Assembly (NCBI RefSeq): GCF_022601735.1
Contig: NZ_JAKUMM010000007.1
Coordinates: 124,001-188,000 of the forward strand
Reading direction: 5' to 3'
Source of the DNA: Atopomonas sediminilitoris
GTDB lineage: Bacteria; Pseudomonadota; Gammaproteobacteria; Pseudomonadales; Pseudomonadaceae
DNA length: 64,000 nt
The notes beneath the pieces were generated by a model. The model was not told where the DNA came from. It worked only from the letters and a program-made list of their open reading frames with translations, and ran no database searches. This document shows, in pieces, positions 26,381 through 36,275 of the stretch (positions within the stretch are counted from its first letter, which is position 1; each line of letters opens with the position of its first letter). The translations under genes and the position numbers were made by a program.

Positions 26381-28336
26381 TTACGCGACTTGCATGCCTT
26401 GATGGCTATCCACCAACTGCTGCACCACCGCAGGATCAGCCAAGGTGGAAATATCCCCCAGCGCGTTGTACTCGCCGACGGCAATCTTGCGCAAAATGCG
26501 CCGCATGATTTTGCCCGAGCGGGTCTTGGGCAGCCCCGGCGCCCACTGGATCACATCCGGCGAGGCAATCGGGCCAATCTCTTTACGCACCCATTGGCGC
26601 AGCGCTTGACGCAGCGCCTCGCTGGCTTCAACCCCAGCATTCAACGTGACATAGACATAAATGCCCTGCCCCTTGATGTCATGCGGGAAGCCGACCACGG
26701 CGGCCTCGGCAACCTCCGGATGCGCCACCATGGCGCTTTCGATTTCAGCGGTGCCCATGCGGTGACCGGAGACGTTCAGCACGTCGTCCACGCGACCGGT
26801 GATCCAGTAATAGCCATCCTCGTCACGGCGCGCCCCGTCACCGGTGAAGTACATGCCCTTGAACGTCTTGAAGTAAGTCTGCACAAAACGGTCGTGATCG
26901 CCGTACACGCTACGCATTTGCCCCGGCCACGAATCGAGAATCACCAAGTTACCTTCGGCCGGCCCTTCAATCAGGTTGCCGAGGTTATCCACCAACGCGG
27001 GCTGCACGCCAAAGAATGGCCGCGTGGCCGAGCCCGGCTTGAGCGCCGTGGCCCCCGGCAGCGGGGTAATCAGAATGCCGCCGGTTTCGGTTTGCCACCA
27101 CGTATCCACAATCGGGCAGCGACCTTGGCCGACCGTATCGTGATACCAGTGCCACGCCTCGGGGTTGATAGGCTCCCCCACCGAGCCGAGCAAGCGCAGA
27201 CTTTTCGCACTGGCGCCTTCCACGGCCTTCTTGCCCTCGGCCATCATGGCGCGAATCGCAGTCGGTGCGGTGTAGAGAATATTGACCTGATGCTTGTCGA
27301 TGATCTGGCCAATGCGCGACACATCCGGATAGTTAGGAATGCCCTCGTACAACAGCGTGGTAGCGCCGTTGGCCAGCGGGCCGTAGATCATGTAGCTGTG
27401 ACCGGTAATCCAGCCGATATCCGCAGTGCACCAGTACACCTCGCCCGGTTTGTAGTCGAACACGTATTCGTGGGTCATGGCGGCGTACACCAAGTAACCG
27501 CCTGTGGTGTGCAATACGCCCTTGGGCTTACCGGTCGAACCGGAGGTATAGAGGATGAACAACGGGGCTTCGGCGTCCATTTCTTTGGGCTGACAGAAGC
27601 TGGAGGCCACCTTCATCACATCGTGGTACCAAACATCGCGATGGTTATGCCACGACACCTCACCGCCGGTGCGCTGCACCACCAGCACTTGCTTAACGCA
27701 ATGGGTGCTCGGATTGGTCAGTGCCTCATCCACGTTGGACTTCATCGGCACACGCTTGCCGCCACGCACGCCTTCGTCGGCGGTGATCACCACCTTGGAT
27801 TGGCTGTCGGCAATGCGACCGGCCAGTGCCTCCGGCGAGAAGCCACCAAACACCACGGTATGAATCGCACCAATGCGGGTACAAGCCAGCATCGCCACCG
27901 CGGCCTCAGGAATCATCGGCATGTAGATGGTCACCACATCGCCGCGATTCACCCCTTGGCCACGCAGCGCGTTGGCAAACTTGCACACTTGCTCGTGCAA
28001 TTCTTTATAGGTGATGTGGCGATGCTCTTCGGGGTTGTCGCCCTCCCAAATAATCGCCACCTGATCACCACGGGTTTCAAGGTGACGGTCCAAGCAGTTT
28101 TGCGACACGTTTAAAGTGCCGCCCAAGTACCACTTGATATCCACATGCAAATCATCAAAAGAGGTTTGCTTAACGCGGGTAAACGGCTGAATCCAATCCA
28201 ACCGCTGCGCCTGCTCGCGCCAAAAGCCTTCGGGGTTGATCACCGACTGCTGGTACATTTCCTTGTACTTATCTTGAGTGACCAGCGCTTGGGCCGCGAA
28301 CTCATCACTAACGGGAAACAGGTTTGCCACGCTCAT
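26381..28336 (-). CDS. acsA: Acetyl-CoA synthetase
   Basis: A 651-residue AMP-forming ligase that activates acetate to acetyl-CoA. Motifs are the P-loop [26 protein letters not shown], the [20 protein letters not shown] hinge and the C-terminal [11 protein letters not shown] with the lysine that is acetylated to switch the enzyme off. The length is normal. The ATG at 28336 has GCGAGG 5 bases upstream; an in-frame GTG at 28342 abuts that site. In Pseudomonas aeruginosa acsA is also next to aotJ. Confidence 0.96.
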   Translation of the reverse strand: MSVANLFPVSDEFAAQALVTQDKYKEMYQQSVINPEGFWREQAQRLDWIQPFTRVKQTSFDDLHVDIKWYLGGTLNVSQNCLDRHLETRGDQVAIIWEGDNPEEHRHITYKELHEQVCKFANALRGQGVNRGDVVTIYMPMIPEAAVAMLACTRIGAIHTVVFGGFSPEALAGRIADSQSKVVITADEGVRGGKRVPMKSNVDEALTNPSTHCVKQVLVVQRTGGEVSWHNHRDVWYHDVMKVASSFCQPKEMDAEAPLFILYTSGSTGKPKGVLHTTGGYLVYAAMTHEYVFDYKPGEVYWCTADIGWITGHSYMIYGPLANGATTLLYEGIPNYPDVSRIGQIIDKHQVNILYTAPTAIRAMMAEGKKAVEGASAKSLRLLGSVGEPINPEAWHWYHDTVGQGRCPIVDTWWQTETGGILITPLPGATALKPGSATRPFFGVQPALVDNLGNLIEGPAEGNLVILDSWPGQMRSVYGDHDRFVQTYFKTFKGMYFTGDGARRDEDGYYWITGRVDDVLNVSGHRMGTAEIESAMVAHPEVAEAAVVGFPHDIKGQGIYVYVTLNAGVEASEALRQALRQWVRKEIGPIASPDVIQWAPGLPKTRSGKIMRRILRKIAVGEYNALGDISTLADPAVVQQLVDSHQGMQVA

Positions 28337-28404
28337 AAACACCTCGCCTTGAAGCTTTTGTTATTGCTTACTGAGTCGAGTGTGGTCGTTACCTGCGTTG
28401 CGAA

Positions 28405-29211
28405 CTATTGGACGTTGGTCGGACTCGCCTTCGAGGCTGGCTGTGTCGGCTCACTGTAAGCGCCCTGCAAAAGGCCATCCCATAACTGCTCATAGCGGCC
28501 GTTATCATGTAACGCCTGCAGCCCCACGTTAAAAGCACGCAAAAGCTCCTCAGCACGCGGGCTCTTACGGCTAATTAACAGGTGGCCCGTCATTTCCGCC
28601 ACTGGCCGCGGATTGAACTCTAAAAGGTGGCCTGCACCGGGGGCGAAGTGTCTGGCCAATAAGTCGTAGGCGACGACAGGGTCGAGCAACAAGGCATCAA
28701 TACGGCCTTTCAGGAGCTTGCCGATGTTCTGCTCGTCTTCCTGCACTAACTCAACCGTTAGCACGCCGCTTTCAGTCGCCTGCCAAAAAGCCTCGGAGTA
28801 GGAGTAGCCGGCGGTTGCTCCAATTCTTAGACCGCGCAGGTCTGCCAGCTCCTGCCAATCGGGCAAGGGGTTAACTTTGCGATAAAACAACACGTACTGT
28901 TCACGCTTAAGCGCATCACTGCACAAAAAGCTCTTACTCACCTCGGCATTACATTGCCAATAAGAAGCCGCTTCGACTCGCCCTTTCAGCGCCTCGCGCT
29001 TGCCACGCTGCCACGGCATAAAGCGAAACTCGACCCAATACCCCTGTTGGGCAAAGGCCTCTTGCACCACTTGATTGACAAAGCCACCACCTAACAAATG
29101 CGCGGCAGTAAACGGCGGAAACTCTCCGGTGCTAATCTGGACCACATTGCGCTGCTGCGCTTAAGCACACACGGCGCTTAGCGCAAGAACAATCGTCAGG
29201 AGTAAACGCAT
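28405..29211 (-). pseudogene. Periplasmic substrate-binding protein with an in-frame stop at the signal-peptide junction
   Basis: The reading frame runs from an ATG at 29211 (GGAGG 5 bases upstream) through a perfect signal peptide MRLLLTIVLALSAVCA, then meets TAA at 29163-29161, and continues without further stops for 252 codons (AQQRNVVQIS onward). The body is an SBP_bac_3-like binding protein with the segments STGEFPPFTAAHL and RIGATAGYSYSEAFW, of the kind found singly in pseudomonads without transporter genes. The stop lies exactly at the expected cleavage site. A GTG at 29145 would give a 246-residue protein without export signal. So this is a recent nonsense mutation, a sequencing error, or a readthrough site. 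Confidence 0.75.
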
Positions 29212-29267
29212 CACGGCCTCCGCCACTGACCTATTACTCTAGGTATAGCAACAGAAGCTTAGCGACG

Positions 29268-29298
29268 AAAAAAAAGGCGACACACAAAGGTGCCGCCT
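29268..29298 (-). terminator. Probable minus-strand terminator downstream of the che operon
   Basis: GGCGGCAC and GTGTCGCC form a nearly perfect stem (29297-29290 with 29283-29276), followed on the minus strand by eight T. The only minus-strand gene it could serve is cheB, whose transcript would then run antisense across the 29419-29979 gene. Confidence 0.6.
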
Positions 29299-29418
29299 GC
29301 CTCAAAGGTCATCCAGGGAATGGACAGAAACGCTTGCATCCGATGGTCAACACCACAAGATGAGCACAGTGTGCCCTCACCAGTACGTACTCACTATTGC
29401 ACCTTGGTCTAAGGCAAC

Positions 29419-29979
29419 ATGCTGAAAAAAATGATCGTAGCCACGTTGGCTATTACTGCGCTGGCTTGGTGGTTTAGACCCATGCCCACCTTGCCCGCCG
29501 CCGTAGCACAGGCTGATGGCAGCTTTGAGTTAGCCGAGCACCGCATCATTCCACTGCAACCTTTCACCATCGAGGCCCGCGTACTGGGCCGCGAAGACTA
29601 TCGCTTTGATCGCGGCGCGGCGCTTTCACCGACTGATCTTGCCTTGGGCTGGGGGCCGATGAGCCAGCCAGACGTGGTGGCTAATATTCGCATCCGCCAG
29701 AGCAATCGCTGGTATTACTGGTCGGTGGATAGCTTCCCCATCCCGCGCCGCGAGATAGAAACCCACAGCGCCAACATGCACATGATCCCAGCCTCAGCGC
29801 AGGTCGCCGAGCAACTGGCCAAGGTCAAATCTGGGCAAACGATTGCGCTACAAGGTCAGCTGGTGCGCGTTGAAGGGCGTGATGGGTATCGCTGGGTCAG
29901 CTCACTGACCCGCGATGATGTCGGCGATGGTGCCTGCGAGCTGGTTTACCTGCAGTCGCTACACATTGTTACTCCGTAG
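29419..29979 (+). CDS. Hypothetical membrane-anchored or secreted protein
   Basis: A 186-residue protein of unknown function. The N-terminus has one hydrophobic stretch (MLKKMIVATLAITALAWWF), either a signal anchor or an uncleaved signal. The rest is soluble, with segments LGREDYRFDRGAALSPTDLALGWGPM and RQSNRWYYWSVDSFPIPRREI that I have seen in conserved proteobacterial hypothetical proteins, without a known role. Its last 11 bases overlap the end of cheB on the other strand. Confidence 0.65.
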   Translation: MLKKMIVATLAITALAWWFRPMPTLPAAVAQADGSFELAEHRIIPLQPFTIEARVLGREDYRFDRGAALSPTDLALGWGPMSQPDVVANIRIRQSNRWYYWSVDSFPIPRREIETHSANMHMIPASAQVAEQLAKVKSGQTIALQGQLVRVEGRDGYRWVSSLTRDDVGDGACELVYLQSLHIVTP

Positions 29980-31057
29980 CCGACCCCGTTTGATGCTGCC
30001 TTAGCGCCACTTGGCGGATCAACTGCTTGGCCATTTGCCCTAGGCTGTGTTGCTCTTTCACGCCGCCCAGCGCCATGGCCTCACGCGGCATGCCATAGAC
30101 CACGCAGCTGGCTTCATCCTGTGCCATGGTAAAACCGCCGCCTTGATAAATATCCAACATACCTTGCGCGCCGTCTTTACCCATGCCGGTAAACAAGGCT
30201 GCGATAGCGTGGCTGCCGGCGCTATTGGCCACCGAACGAAACAGCACATCGACCGATGGCTTGTGGCGGAATACCGGCGGCGCATCCGATAACTTGGTGA
30301 CATAGAACTTACCAAAGCGCTCGACCATTAAGTGCTGGTCACCCGGGGCAATAAACACATGACCGGGCAGGATGCGTTCATCGCCCTTAGCCTCAACCAC
30401 CGTGAGTTGCGTTAGGCGATTCATCCGGTCGGCGAATGAAGCGGTAAACCCCGGTGGCATATGCTGGGTAATCACCACCCCGGGGAAGTTGGGCGGCAAG
30501 GCCATCAGCACAAGTTTTAGCGCTTCTGGCCCGCCGGTGGAGGCGCCCAACGCTACCAACAGATCAGCATCCTGTCGCAGGCCGCCAGGCTTGGTTGCCT
30601 TGGGCATGACGGCTTCAACATTTAGGCTCTGCCTTACGGTAGGCAGGCGCTTGAGCAGCTTGGCCTGCGCGGCGGTGCGAATCTTATCCAGAATCAGCTC
30701 GCGATAAGCTTGCATCCCCTCGACCACGCCGAGTTTTGGCTTAGGCACAAAGTCGATAGCGCCTAGCTCCATGGCTTTAAACGTTGCCTCAGAGCCTTGC
30801 TCGGTCAAGGTTGAAATCATCACGACCGGCGTCGGCCGTGCGCGCATCAGCTTATCGAGGAAGGTCAGCCCGTCCATGCGCGGCATCTCGATATCCAACG
30901 TGATCACATCCGGCGCGTACTCATTGACCATGCTGCGTGCTTCGAACGGGTCTTTGGCGGCACCAACGAGCAGCATGTCCGGCTCTTCATTGATCATTTC
31001 GCCCAATAAGCTACGGATCAACGCCGAGTCATCGACCACTAATACTTTGATCGTCAA
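29969..31057 (-). CDS. cheB: Chemotaxis response regulator methylesterase CheB
   Basis: A 362-residue protein with an N-terminal receiver domain (phosphorylation site in VITLDIEMPRMDG) and a C-terminal methylesterase (LVALGASTGGPEAL with the catalytic Ser, ITQHMPPGF with the His, and ALFTGMGKDGAQG with the Asp). It removes methyl groups from chemoreceptors for adaptation. I chose a TTG start at 31057 because GAGGAGG is 5 bases before it and the protein then begins MTIKVLVVDDS; there is no better in-frame ATG nearby. It is the last gene of the che operon. Confidence 0.93.
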   Translation of the reverse strand: MTIKVLVVDDSALIRSLLGEMINEEPDMLLVGAAKDPFEARSMVNEYAPDVITLDIEMPRMDGLTFLDKLMRARPTPVVMISTLTEQGSEATFKAMELGAIDFVPKPKLGVVEGMQAYRELILDKIRTAAQAKLLKRLPTVRQSLNVEAVMPKATKPGGLRQDADLLVALGASTGGPEALKLVLMALPPNFPGVVITQHMPPGFTASFADRMNRLTQLTVVEAKGDERILPGHVFIAPGDQHLMVERFGKFYVTKLSDAPPVFRHKPSVDVLFRSVANSAGSHAIAALFTGMGKDGAQGMLDIYQGGGFTMAQDEASCVVYGMPREAMALGGVKEQHSLGQMAKQLIRQVALRQHQTGSATE

Positions 31058-31118
31058 GATGACCTCCTCACACGTGGCGCCACACAATTTAAAGCGCCTT
31101 TAAACAATTTTCGCATCA

Positions 31119-31730
31119 TCAAAACAAATCGATATCGCCGGCCACCGGGACCTTGCGAATGCGCATGCTGTACTCCATTTCCCGATCCAGCAAGGTCGTG
31201 TTGTTAAGGCTTTTCAGCTTTTTAACCAACACACGCCCCGTGGCCGGGAAAAAATAGACTTTGCGCGGATAGACATCGAGCATGTCCTCCGCCAGCACCG
31301 GAATGCGCTCGGTGTGCAAATACTCTTGCACAAAATCCGCATTACGCTGGCCCACATGGTTCTTGGTGATGCCGCGTAATACGTTGCCACCACCAAACAC
31401 TTTAGCCTCAAAATTGTGTCGCTTGCCGCCCATTTTCAATACATGGTTAATCAGCATTTCCATGGCGTACACACCATAGCGCGCCGAGGACGACACCGGG
31501 CTTAAACCTTCATCCGTGCCGGGCAACATAAAGTGATTCATGCCGCCCACACCGGTGACGCGATCACGCAAGCACACCGATATACACGAGCCCAGCACGG
31601 TCACAATCAGCACATCGCGCTGAGTCACGTAATACTCACCGGGCAGAATCTTGACCGCGTCGGATTCAAAAAAGCGGTCAAAGTAGCTGCGCTCCGACAG
31701 TGGGCCGTTATGTTGTTCGTGCTGGCTCAT
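31119..31730 (-). CDS. cheD: Chemoreceptor glutamine deamidase CheD
   Basis: A 203-residue protein with the CheD core: VTVLGSCISVCLRD (catalytic Cys), GVGGMNHFMLP (catalytic His) and FEAKVFGGGNVL. It deamidates receptor glutamines. The C-terminus ends in GDIDLF, nearly the same as the GDVELF end of the short receptor at the head of this operon. Its ATG overlaps the cheR stop by 4 bases. Confidence 0.93.
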   Translation of the reverse strand: MSQHEQHNGPLSERSYFDRFFESDAVKILPGEYYVTQRDVLIVTVLGSCISVCLRDRVTGVGGMNHFMLPGTDEGLSPVSSSARYGVYAMEMLINHVLKMGGKRHNFEAKVFGGGNVLRGITKNHVGQRNADFVQEYLHTERIPVLAEDMLDVYPRKVYFFPATGRVLVKKLKSLNNTTLLDREMEYSMRIRKVPVAGDIDLF

Positions 31731-32548
31731 CGGCGGGCCACTGGCTGATAAATAGTGCGACCAATCAAACGCACCACATCATTGGCGTGAACAAAACTCT
31801 CGGAATGCCCAGCAAAAAAACGGCCCTGCGGGGATAGCAACTGCGCCATCCGCCCTAACACTTTGTGCTGCGTGGCTTTATCAAAATAGATCATCACATT
31901 GCGGCAAAAGATCACATCAACTCCGGGCTTTATTCGCCAGTCAGTGTCGAGCAGGTTGATCTGGCGAAACTCGATCATTTGCCGCAACTCCTTCACCACG
32001 CGTACACGCCCAGCGTTGCTTTGTTTGCCGCGCAAGAAAAAAGCTTTACGTCGCTCAGCACTGACCGACTCTAAACGTGACTCGGGATATACCCCTTCAC
32101 GCGCAGTCGCCAATACCTTGGTATCGATGTCTGAGGCCAATAGCTCAACCGGCACATCAAAGCGACCGAACGCTTCGGCTAAGGTCATGGCGATGGAATA
32201 AGGCTCTTCGCCGGTACTGGCCGCTGAACACCAAATACGCCACTTCTTACCCGGCTGATGGTGCTCACGCAGATATTGCGCCAGATAGTCAAAGTGGTGC
32301 TCCTCTCGAAAGAACGAGGTCAAATTGGTGGTGAGCGCATTGATAAAGTGCTCAGCCTCTTCGGCGTGACGATCGAGGTAATGAAAGTAGCTGGGGAAAT
32401 CCAGCAATCTCAGCGTGCGCAAGCGCCGCACCAAACGGCTGTAGACCAGTTGATCTTTACTGGGCGCTAGGCTGATGCCAGCCATCTGATACACGCGCTG
32501 GCGCACCTGTTCAAAGTCGGCGTGGGTATAGCGAAATTCCCGTTCCAT
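31727..32548 (-). CDS. cheR: Chemoreceptor methyltransferase CheR
   Basis: A 273-residue SAM-dependent methyltransferase. It has an N-terminal helical domain (residues 1-75) and the catalytic domain with WCSAASTGEEPYSIAM (SAM-binding GE motif) and DVIFCRNVMIYFD. It adds methyl groups to receptor glutamates. The beta subdomain that binds receptor C-terminal pentapeptides appears present, and the receptor encoded just upstream ends in such a peptide. Confidence 0.94.
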   Translation of the reverse strand: MEREFRYTHADFEQVRQRVYQMAGISLAPSKDQLVYSRLVRRLRTLRLLDFPSYFHYLDRHAEEAEHFINALTTNLTSFFREEHHFDYLAQYLREHHQPGKKWRIWCSAASTGEEPYSIAMTLAEAFGRFDVPVELLASDIDTKVLATAREGVYPESRLESVSAERRKAFFLRGKQSNAGRVRVVKELRQMIEFRQINLLDTDWRIKPGVDVIFCRNVMIYFDKATQHKVLGRMAQLLSPQGRFFAGHSESFVHANDVVRLIGRTIYQPVARR

Positions 32549-32611
32549 GCCTGTCTAAGATCACCTGTTTGAGGGCAATTGCGCGGTGCTACAGCACCAA
32601 TAAAGGCCGTG

Positions 32612-32644
32612 CGCTAGGCTCAGCTCATTCCGCTGAGCCTAGCG
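32612..32644 (-). promoter_or_regulatory. Strong hairpin between mcp and cheR
   Basis: A perfect 13-base stem (CGCTAGGCTCAGC with GCTGAGCCTAGCG) and a 7-base loop, 32 bases after the receptor gene stop. No T run follows, so it is more likely an RNA-processing or stability element that lowers downstream cheRDB expression than a full terminator. A smaller palindrome, GGTGCTACAGCACC, lies at 32585-32598. Confidence 0.55.
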
Positions 32645-32676
32645 TCAGGTCAACGCTGCGTTAGCAGCGGGGTCAA

Positions 32677-35600
32677 TTAGAACTCCTCCCACTCATCCTC
32701 GGCGTTGCGGTTGACTTTAGGCAGCGCCCGCGACGCCGGCATAGGTTTGGCTGCATGCGCGGGCTTGGCATGAGCAAGGCTTGGCGCCGCTGCGACACGG
32801 TTATCCAGCTTAAACACACTGACGGCTTGCGACAGCATATTGGATTGCCCCTGCAGAGCCTCGGCGGAAGCCGCAGCCTGCTCAACCAAGGCGGCGTTTT
32901 GCTGAGTCATTTCATCCATCTGACTCACCGCACGGTTAACCTCCTCAATACCTGTGCTTTGCTCGGCAGAAGCCGCGGCAATGTCGGCCATGATGTCGGT
33001 CACTTTTTGAATCGACTGCACGATATCGCTCATGGTGTTACCGGCTTTGGCCACCAGTTCGTTGCCGCTTTCAACCTTCTCAACCGAGTTTTCAATCAGT
33101 GACTTAATCTCTTTTGCGGCACCGGCTGAGCGCTGCGCCAAGTTGCGTACTTCAGCCGCCACCACGGCAAAACCGCGGCCTTGCTCACCGGCACGCGCGG
33201 CTTCTACCGCGGCGTTAAGAGCCAAGATATTGGTCTGGAAGGCAATGCCGTCGATCACACCAATAATGTCGGCAATCTTGCGTGCCGATTCATTAATGGC
33301 GCTCATGGTGAGCACGACCTTCTGCACCACGTCACCACCGGCCACCGCTACTTGCGAGGCGTTCATGGCGAGAGCATTGGCCTGGCGCGCGTTATCGGCG
33401 TTGTTACGCACTGTCGAGGTCAGCTCTTCCATGCTGGAAGCGGTTTCTTCCAGGCTGGAAGCCTGCTGTTCAGTACGCGATGACAAGTCGGCGTTGCCTT
33501 GGGCAATCTCGCTGGCTGCGGTAAAGATGGTGTCTACCGCCTCGCGGATTTGCCCCAGCATGTCAGACAGGCTTTCACTGCTTTGGTTGGAGTACGTCTT
33601 TAAGTCAGCAAAGATGCCGGCGTAATCTTTGCTGATTCTGGCCGTCATATCGCCTTTGGCGGTGGCTTCCAACATCCGCTGCAGGTCTTCTAACCCTTCT
33701 GCCACGCTGCCCATCAAGCGATTTAAGTCTTCACTCAAACGCTTAAAGAAGCCCTCTTTACCCGCCATATCTAAGCGCTGTTTGAAGTCGCCGGACGCCG
33801 CGGCGTTAACCAAGTCGCCGACTTCTTTTTCAACCCGCACTTCATTGGTGCGATCCGTCCACTGCACTGCCGTGCCTAAACGATCGCCCTCTTCATCGAA
33901 CACTGGGGAGGCATCTAAAAGGAAGGTGCGCCCGCCCAGCAAGACTTGTTCACGATGATTGCCTGACAGCTGATCATACACTCGCGCTTGATGATCCGCA
34001 TTTTTATGAAGCCCTTCAATCTTAGCACCCATCAGTTTGCTGGCATTGAAATTGGGCAGGTCTATGCGGATGTCTTTTTCGCTATCACTTAATAAACTTT
34101 GTACGGCGCGGTTCATGTAAGTGATTTCGCGCTTCGTGTTGGCAATCATCACGTTGGCTGAAACGTTATCCAGCGCGCTCTTAATCTGCGCGTTGTAATC
34201 GGCGATCTTTTCCAGCTCTTCTTGTCTTAGCTGTTCCGCCTCAAGCGCAGCTAACTCTTCGGTACGATCGCGCCACTCGACGACGGTGCCCAAGCGAGTG
34301 TTGTCTTGATCAAATACAGGCGTGGCAATAAAGGCCATGGTGCGCGGGCCAATATTGATTTGTGCGTGATGCGGCGCCGTCATCTTGCTCAACATGCCTT
34401 GCTGATAAGCCGGGTTTTTATGGAACTGATCGACACTGCCGCCCACCACGTTATCGGCATTGAACTGCGGTAGGTCTTGGCGAATATCACGCTCAGCCAC
34501 TTTAAACATTTGCTGCACGGCTTGGTTGGCATAAATGATGACGTTCTGCTCATCGGCCAACATGATGTTGGTACTGGCGCTGTCGAGGGCGCGGCGTAGG
34601 CGCATGGCTTCCTGCAAGCGCCCGCGCAACTGCTGTTGCATTTGCTGGATATTCGTCAGCAAAGCGATGGTGTCGCGATCGCCCGCCATCTTGATTTGAT
34701 GGGTTAAATTGCCGCTAGCCAGCGCATTAGCCGCCGCCGAGGTTTCACGGTAAGCCTGCAGAATTGAGCGGCCAATCCACCACAGCACCACAATCATCAG
34801 CACCACCGCCAGTACACTTAAAGCGAGACTGCGGGTAAAGCGTGCAGAGTAATCAGCGCGCTGCTGGACCAACTGTTCATCCAGCGTCTGCAAGGCTTCG
34901 GCGTTAAACGCCAACACCCGATCTAAAACACTGGTGTATGCATTAAAGAAAGCTTCAGGTTGCATGGTGTAAAACTCAGCTTCCAAAACTTCTTTAAAAC
35001 TCAGGGCACGCAACTGCACGGTATCAGCCACCACAGCTTGCGCCTTGCTATCCAACCGAGCCTTCATCGTTGCGCTATGACTGTACGCACGCGCCAAGTC
35101 ACGCAGCATGAAGAAGGTTATGCGGTCGCTATCACCCAGCATGCCGCGCATCTGTCCACGCTTTTCACCGCTACCCACCCCCTCACTCAACGCGGAGATA
35201 CCCAGACCGCGAGTTTGCGCCAGCTTTTGCACCAGATCCGGCACGTGGGTAACGGTCACCAGCATCAAGTAATACGTGGCTTGTTCTGGGTCGAGCGACA
35301 GTCCTGATACTTCAGCGAAGTCATCAATAAAACCCCGCACATGCATGACCATTTCGGTGTGCTTTTCAAAAGTCTCACGTCCGCTCAAACGCTCTGCCAA
35401 AGTATCGGCACTGGTTTTATCAAGCTCTGTTTTAAGCTCTTTAAGGTCGGCACTTAATTTACTGGAGTCATCTAACAACGTTGATTGAGCAATGTAATCG
35501 AGGTTCTTATGAACCTCAGCCAGCAAGACTTGATAGGCATTGCCATCGGCTTTATCGGCAGCAATCAACTGTGCTTGGCCACGCATTTCTTGGATGCTTG

Positions 35601-35781
35601 CCATGCTTTGCAGCAGCTTATCGATAGGTTTAATGGATAACCGCTCACGGTCCAGACGCTCAATATTGGCGTACAAGCCTTTATCCAACTGATACACCGG
35701 CACTACCAAGCCCAGAATGGCCAGCACGGCAATCAGCAGCACCTTCCAGCTGACGCGGATTCGACTATGCAATCCTGACAT
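32677..35781 (-). CDS. Methyl-accepting chemotaxis protein with two PAS domains
   Basis: A 1034-residue receptor, longer than usual. It has one N-terminal membrane helix (about 13-32), a helical periplasmic region (about 33-316, nitrate-sensor-like in style), a second helix (about 318-340), a HAMP domain, two PAS domains (about 395-510 and 530-640), a second HAMP-like segment and the signalling hairpin (about 770-960) with [20 protein letters not shown] at the tip. The two PAS units are repeats of each other. The C-terminus ends EDEWEEF, a CheR-tethering pentapeptide (WEEF type). The ligand is unknown. Confidence 0.92.
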   Translation of the reverse strand: MSGLHSRIRVSWKVLLIAVLAILGLVVPVYQLDKGLYANIERLDRERLSIKPIDKLLQSMASIQEMRGQAQLIAADKADGNAYQVLLAEVHKNLDYIAQSTLLDDSSKLSADLKELKTELDKTSADTLAERLSGRETFEKHTEMVMHVRGFIDDFAEVSGLSLDPEQATYYLMLVTVTHVPDLVQKLAQTRGLGISALSEGVGSGEKRGQMRGMLGDSDRITFFMLRDLARAYSHSATMKARLDSKAQAVVADTVQLRALSFKEVLEAEFYTMQPEAFFNAYTSVLDRVLAFNAEALQTLDEQLVQQRADYSARFTRSLALSVLAVVLMIVVLWWIGRSILQAYRETSAAANALASGNLTHQIKMAGDRDTIALLTNIQQMQQQLRGRLQEAMRLRRALDSASTNIMLADEQNVIIYANQAVQQMFKVAERDIRQDLPQFNADNVVGGSVDQFHKNPAYQQGMLSKMTAPHHAQINIGPRTMAFIATPVFDQDNTRLGTVVEWRDRTEELAALEAEQLRQEELEKIADYNAQIKSALDNVSANVMIANTKREITYMNRAVQSLLSDSEKDIRIDLPNFNASKLMGAKIEGLHKNADHQARVYDQLSGNHREQVLLGGRTFLLDASPVFDEEGDRLGTAVQWTDRTNEVRVEKEVGDLVNAAASGDFKQRLDMAGKEGFFKRLSEDLNRLMGSVAEGLEDLQRMLEATAKGDMTARISKDYAGIFADLKTYSNQSSESLSDMLGQIREAVDTIFTAASEIAQGNADLSSRTEQQASSLEETASSMEELTSTVRNNADNARQANALAMNASQVAVAGGDVVQKVVLTMSAINESARKIADIIGVIDGIAFQTNILALNAAVEAARAGEQGRGFAVVAAEVRNLAQRSAGAAKEIKSLIENSVEKVESGNELVAKAGNTMSDIVQSIQKVTDIMADIAAASAEQSTGIEEVNRAVSQMDEMTQQNAALVEQAAASAEALQGQSNMLSQAVSVFKLDNRVAAAPSLAHAKPAHAAKPMPASRALPKVNRNAEDEWEEF

Positions 35782-35783
35782 TT

Positions 35784-36275
35784 TTAGTTCTCCCCTTCTG
35801 CCGAAGCGCCGACCAAGGCCATTTCTTGGCTGGTCATTAATTGTTCGATATCCACCAAAATCAGCATGCGCTCATCCACCGTGCCCAAGCCCAACAGATA
35901 TTGCGTATCAAACGCGCCGCCAAACTCCGGCGGTGGCTTGATCGCACCTTCAGCTAAACCAATCACGTCGGAGACAGAGTCCACCACCACACCGACCACG
36001 CGATCAGCCACATTGAGGATGATCACGACGGTGAACTGGTTGTAGACCGGCTCAGACAGTTTGAATTTGATCCGCAAATCGACAATCGGCACGATGGCGC
36101 CGCGCAGGTTGATCACCCCCTTGATGAACTTGGGGGTATTAGCGATGGCTGTGACTTGGTCATAGCCGCGAATTTCCTGCACCCGGAGGATGTCGATGGC
36201 GTACTCCTCAGGCCCCAAGGTGAAGGTCAGGTACTCCCGAATGGGCCCGGCTTGGGCCTCGTTTTCATGACTCAT
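35784..36275 (-). CDS. cheW: Chemotaxis coupling protein CheW
   Basis: A 163-residue SH3-like coupling protein with [22 protein letters not shown], the [14 protein letters not shown] motif and a [13 protein letters not shown] stretch, all typical. It links receptors to CheA. The ATG at 36275 lies inside the end of cheA (11-base overlap); an in-frame TTG at 36281 is less likely. Only 2 bases separate it from the next gene, the large receptor. Confidence 0.93.
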   Translation of the reverse strand: MSHENEAQAGPIREYLTFTLGPEEYAIDILRVQEIRGYDQVTAIANTPKFIKGVINLRGAIVPIVDLRIKFKLSEPVYNQFTVVIILNVADRVVGVVVDSVSDVIGLAEGAIKPPPEFGGAFDTQYLLGLGTVDERMLILVDIEQLMTSQEMALVGASAEGEN

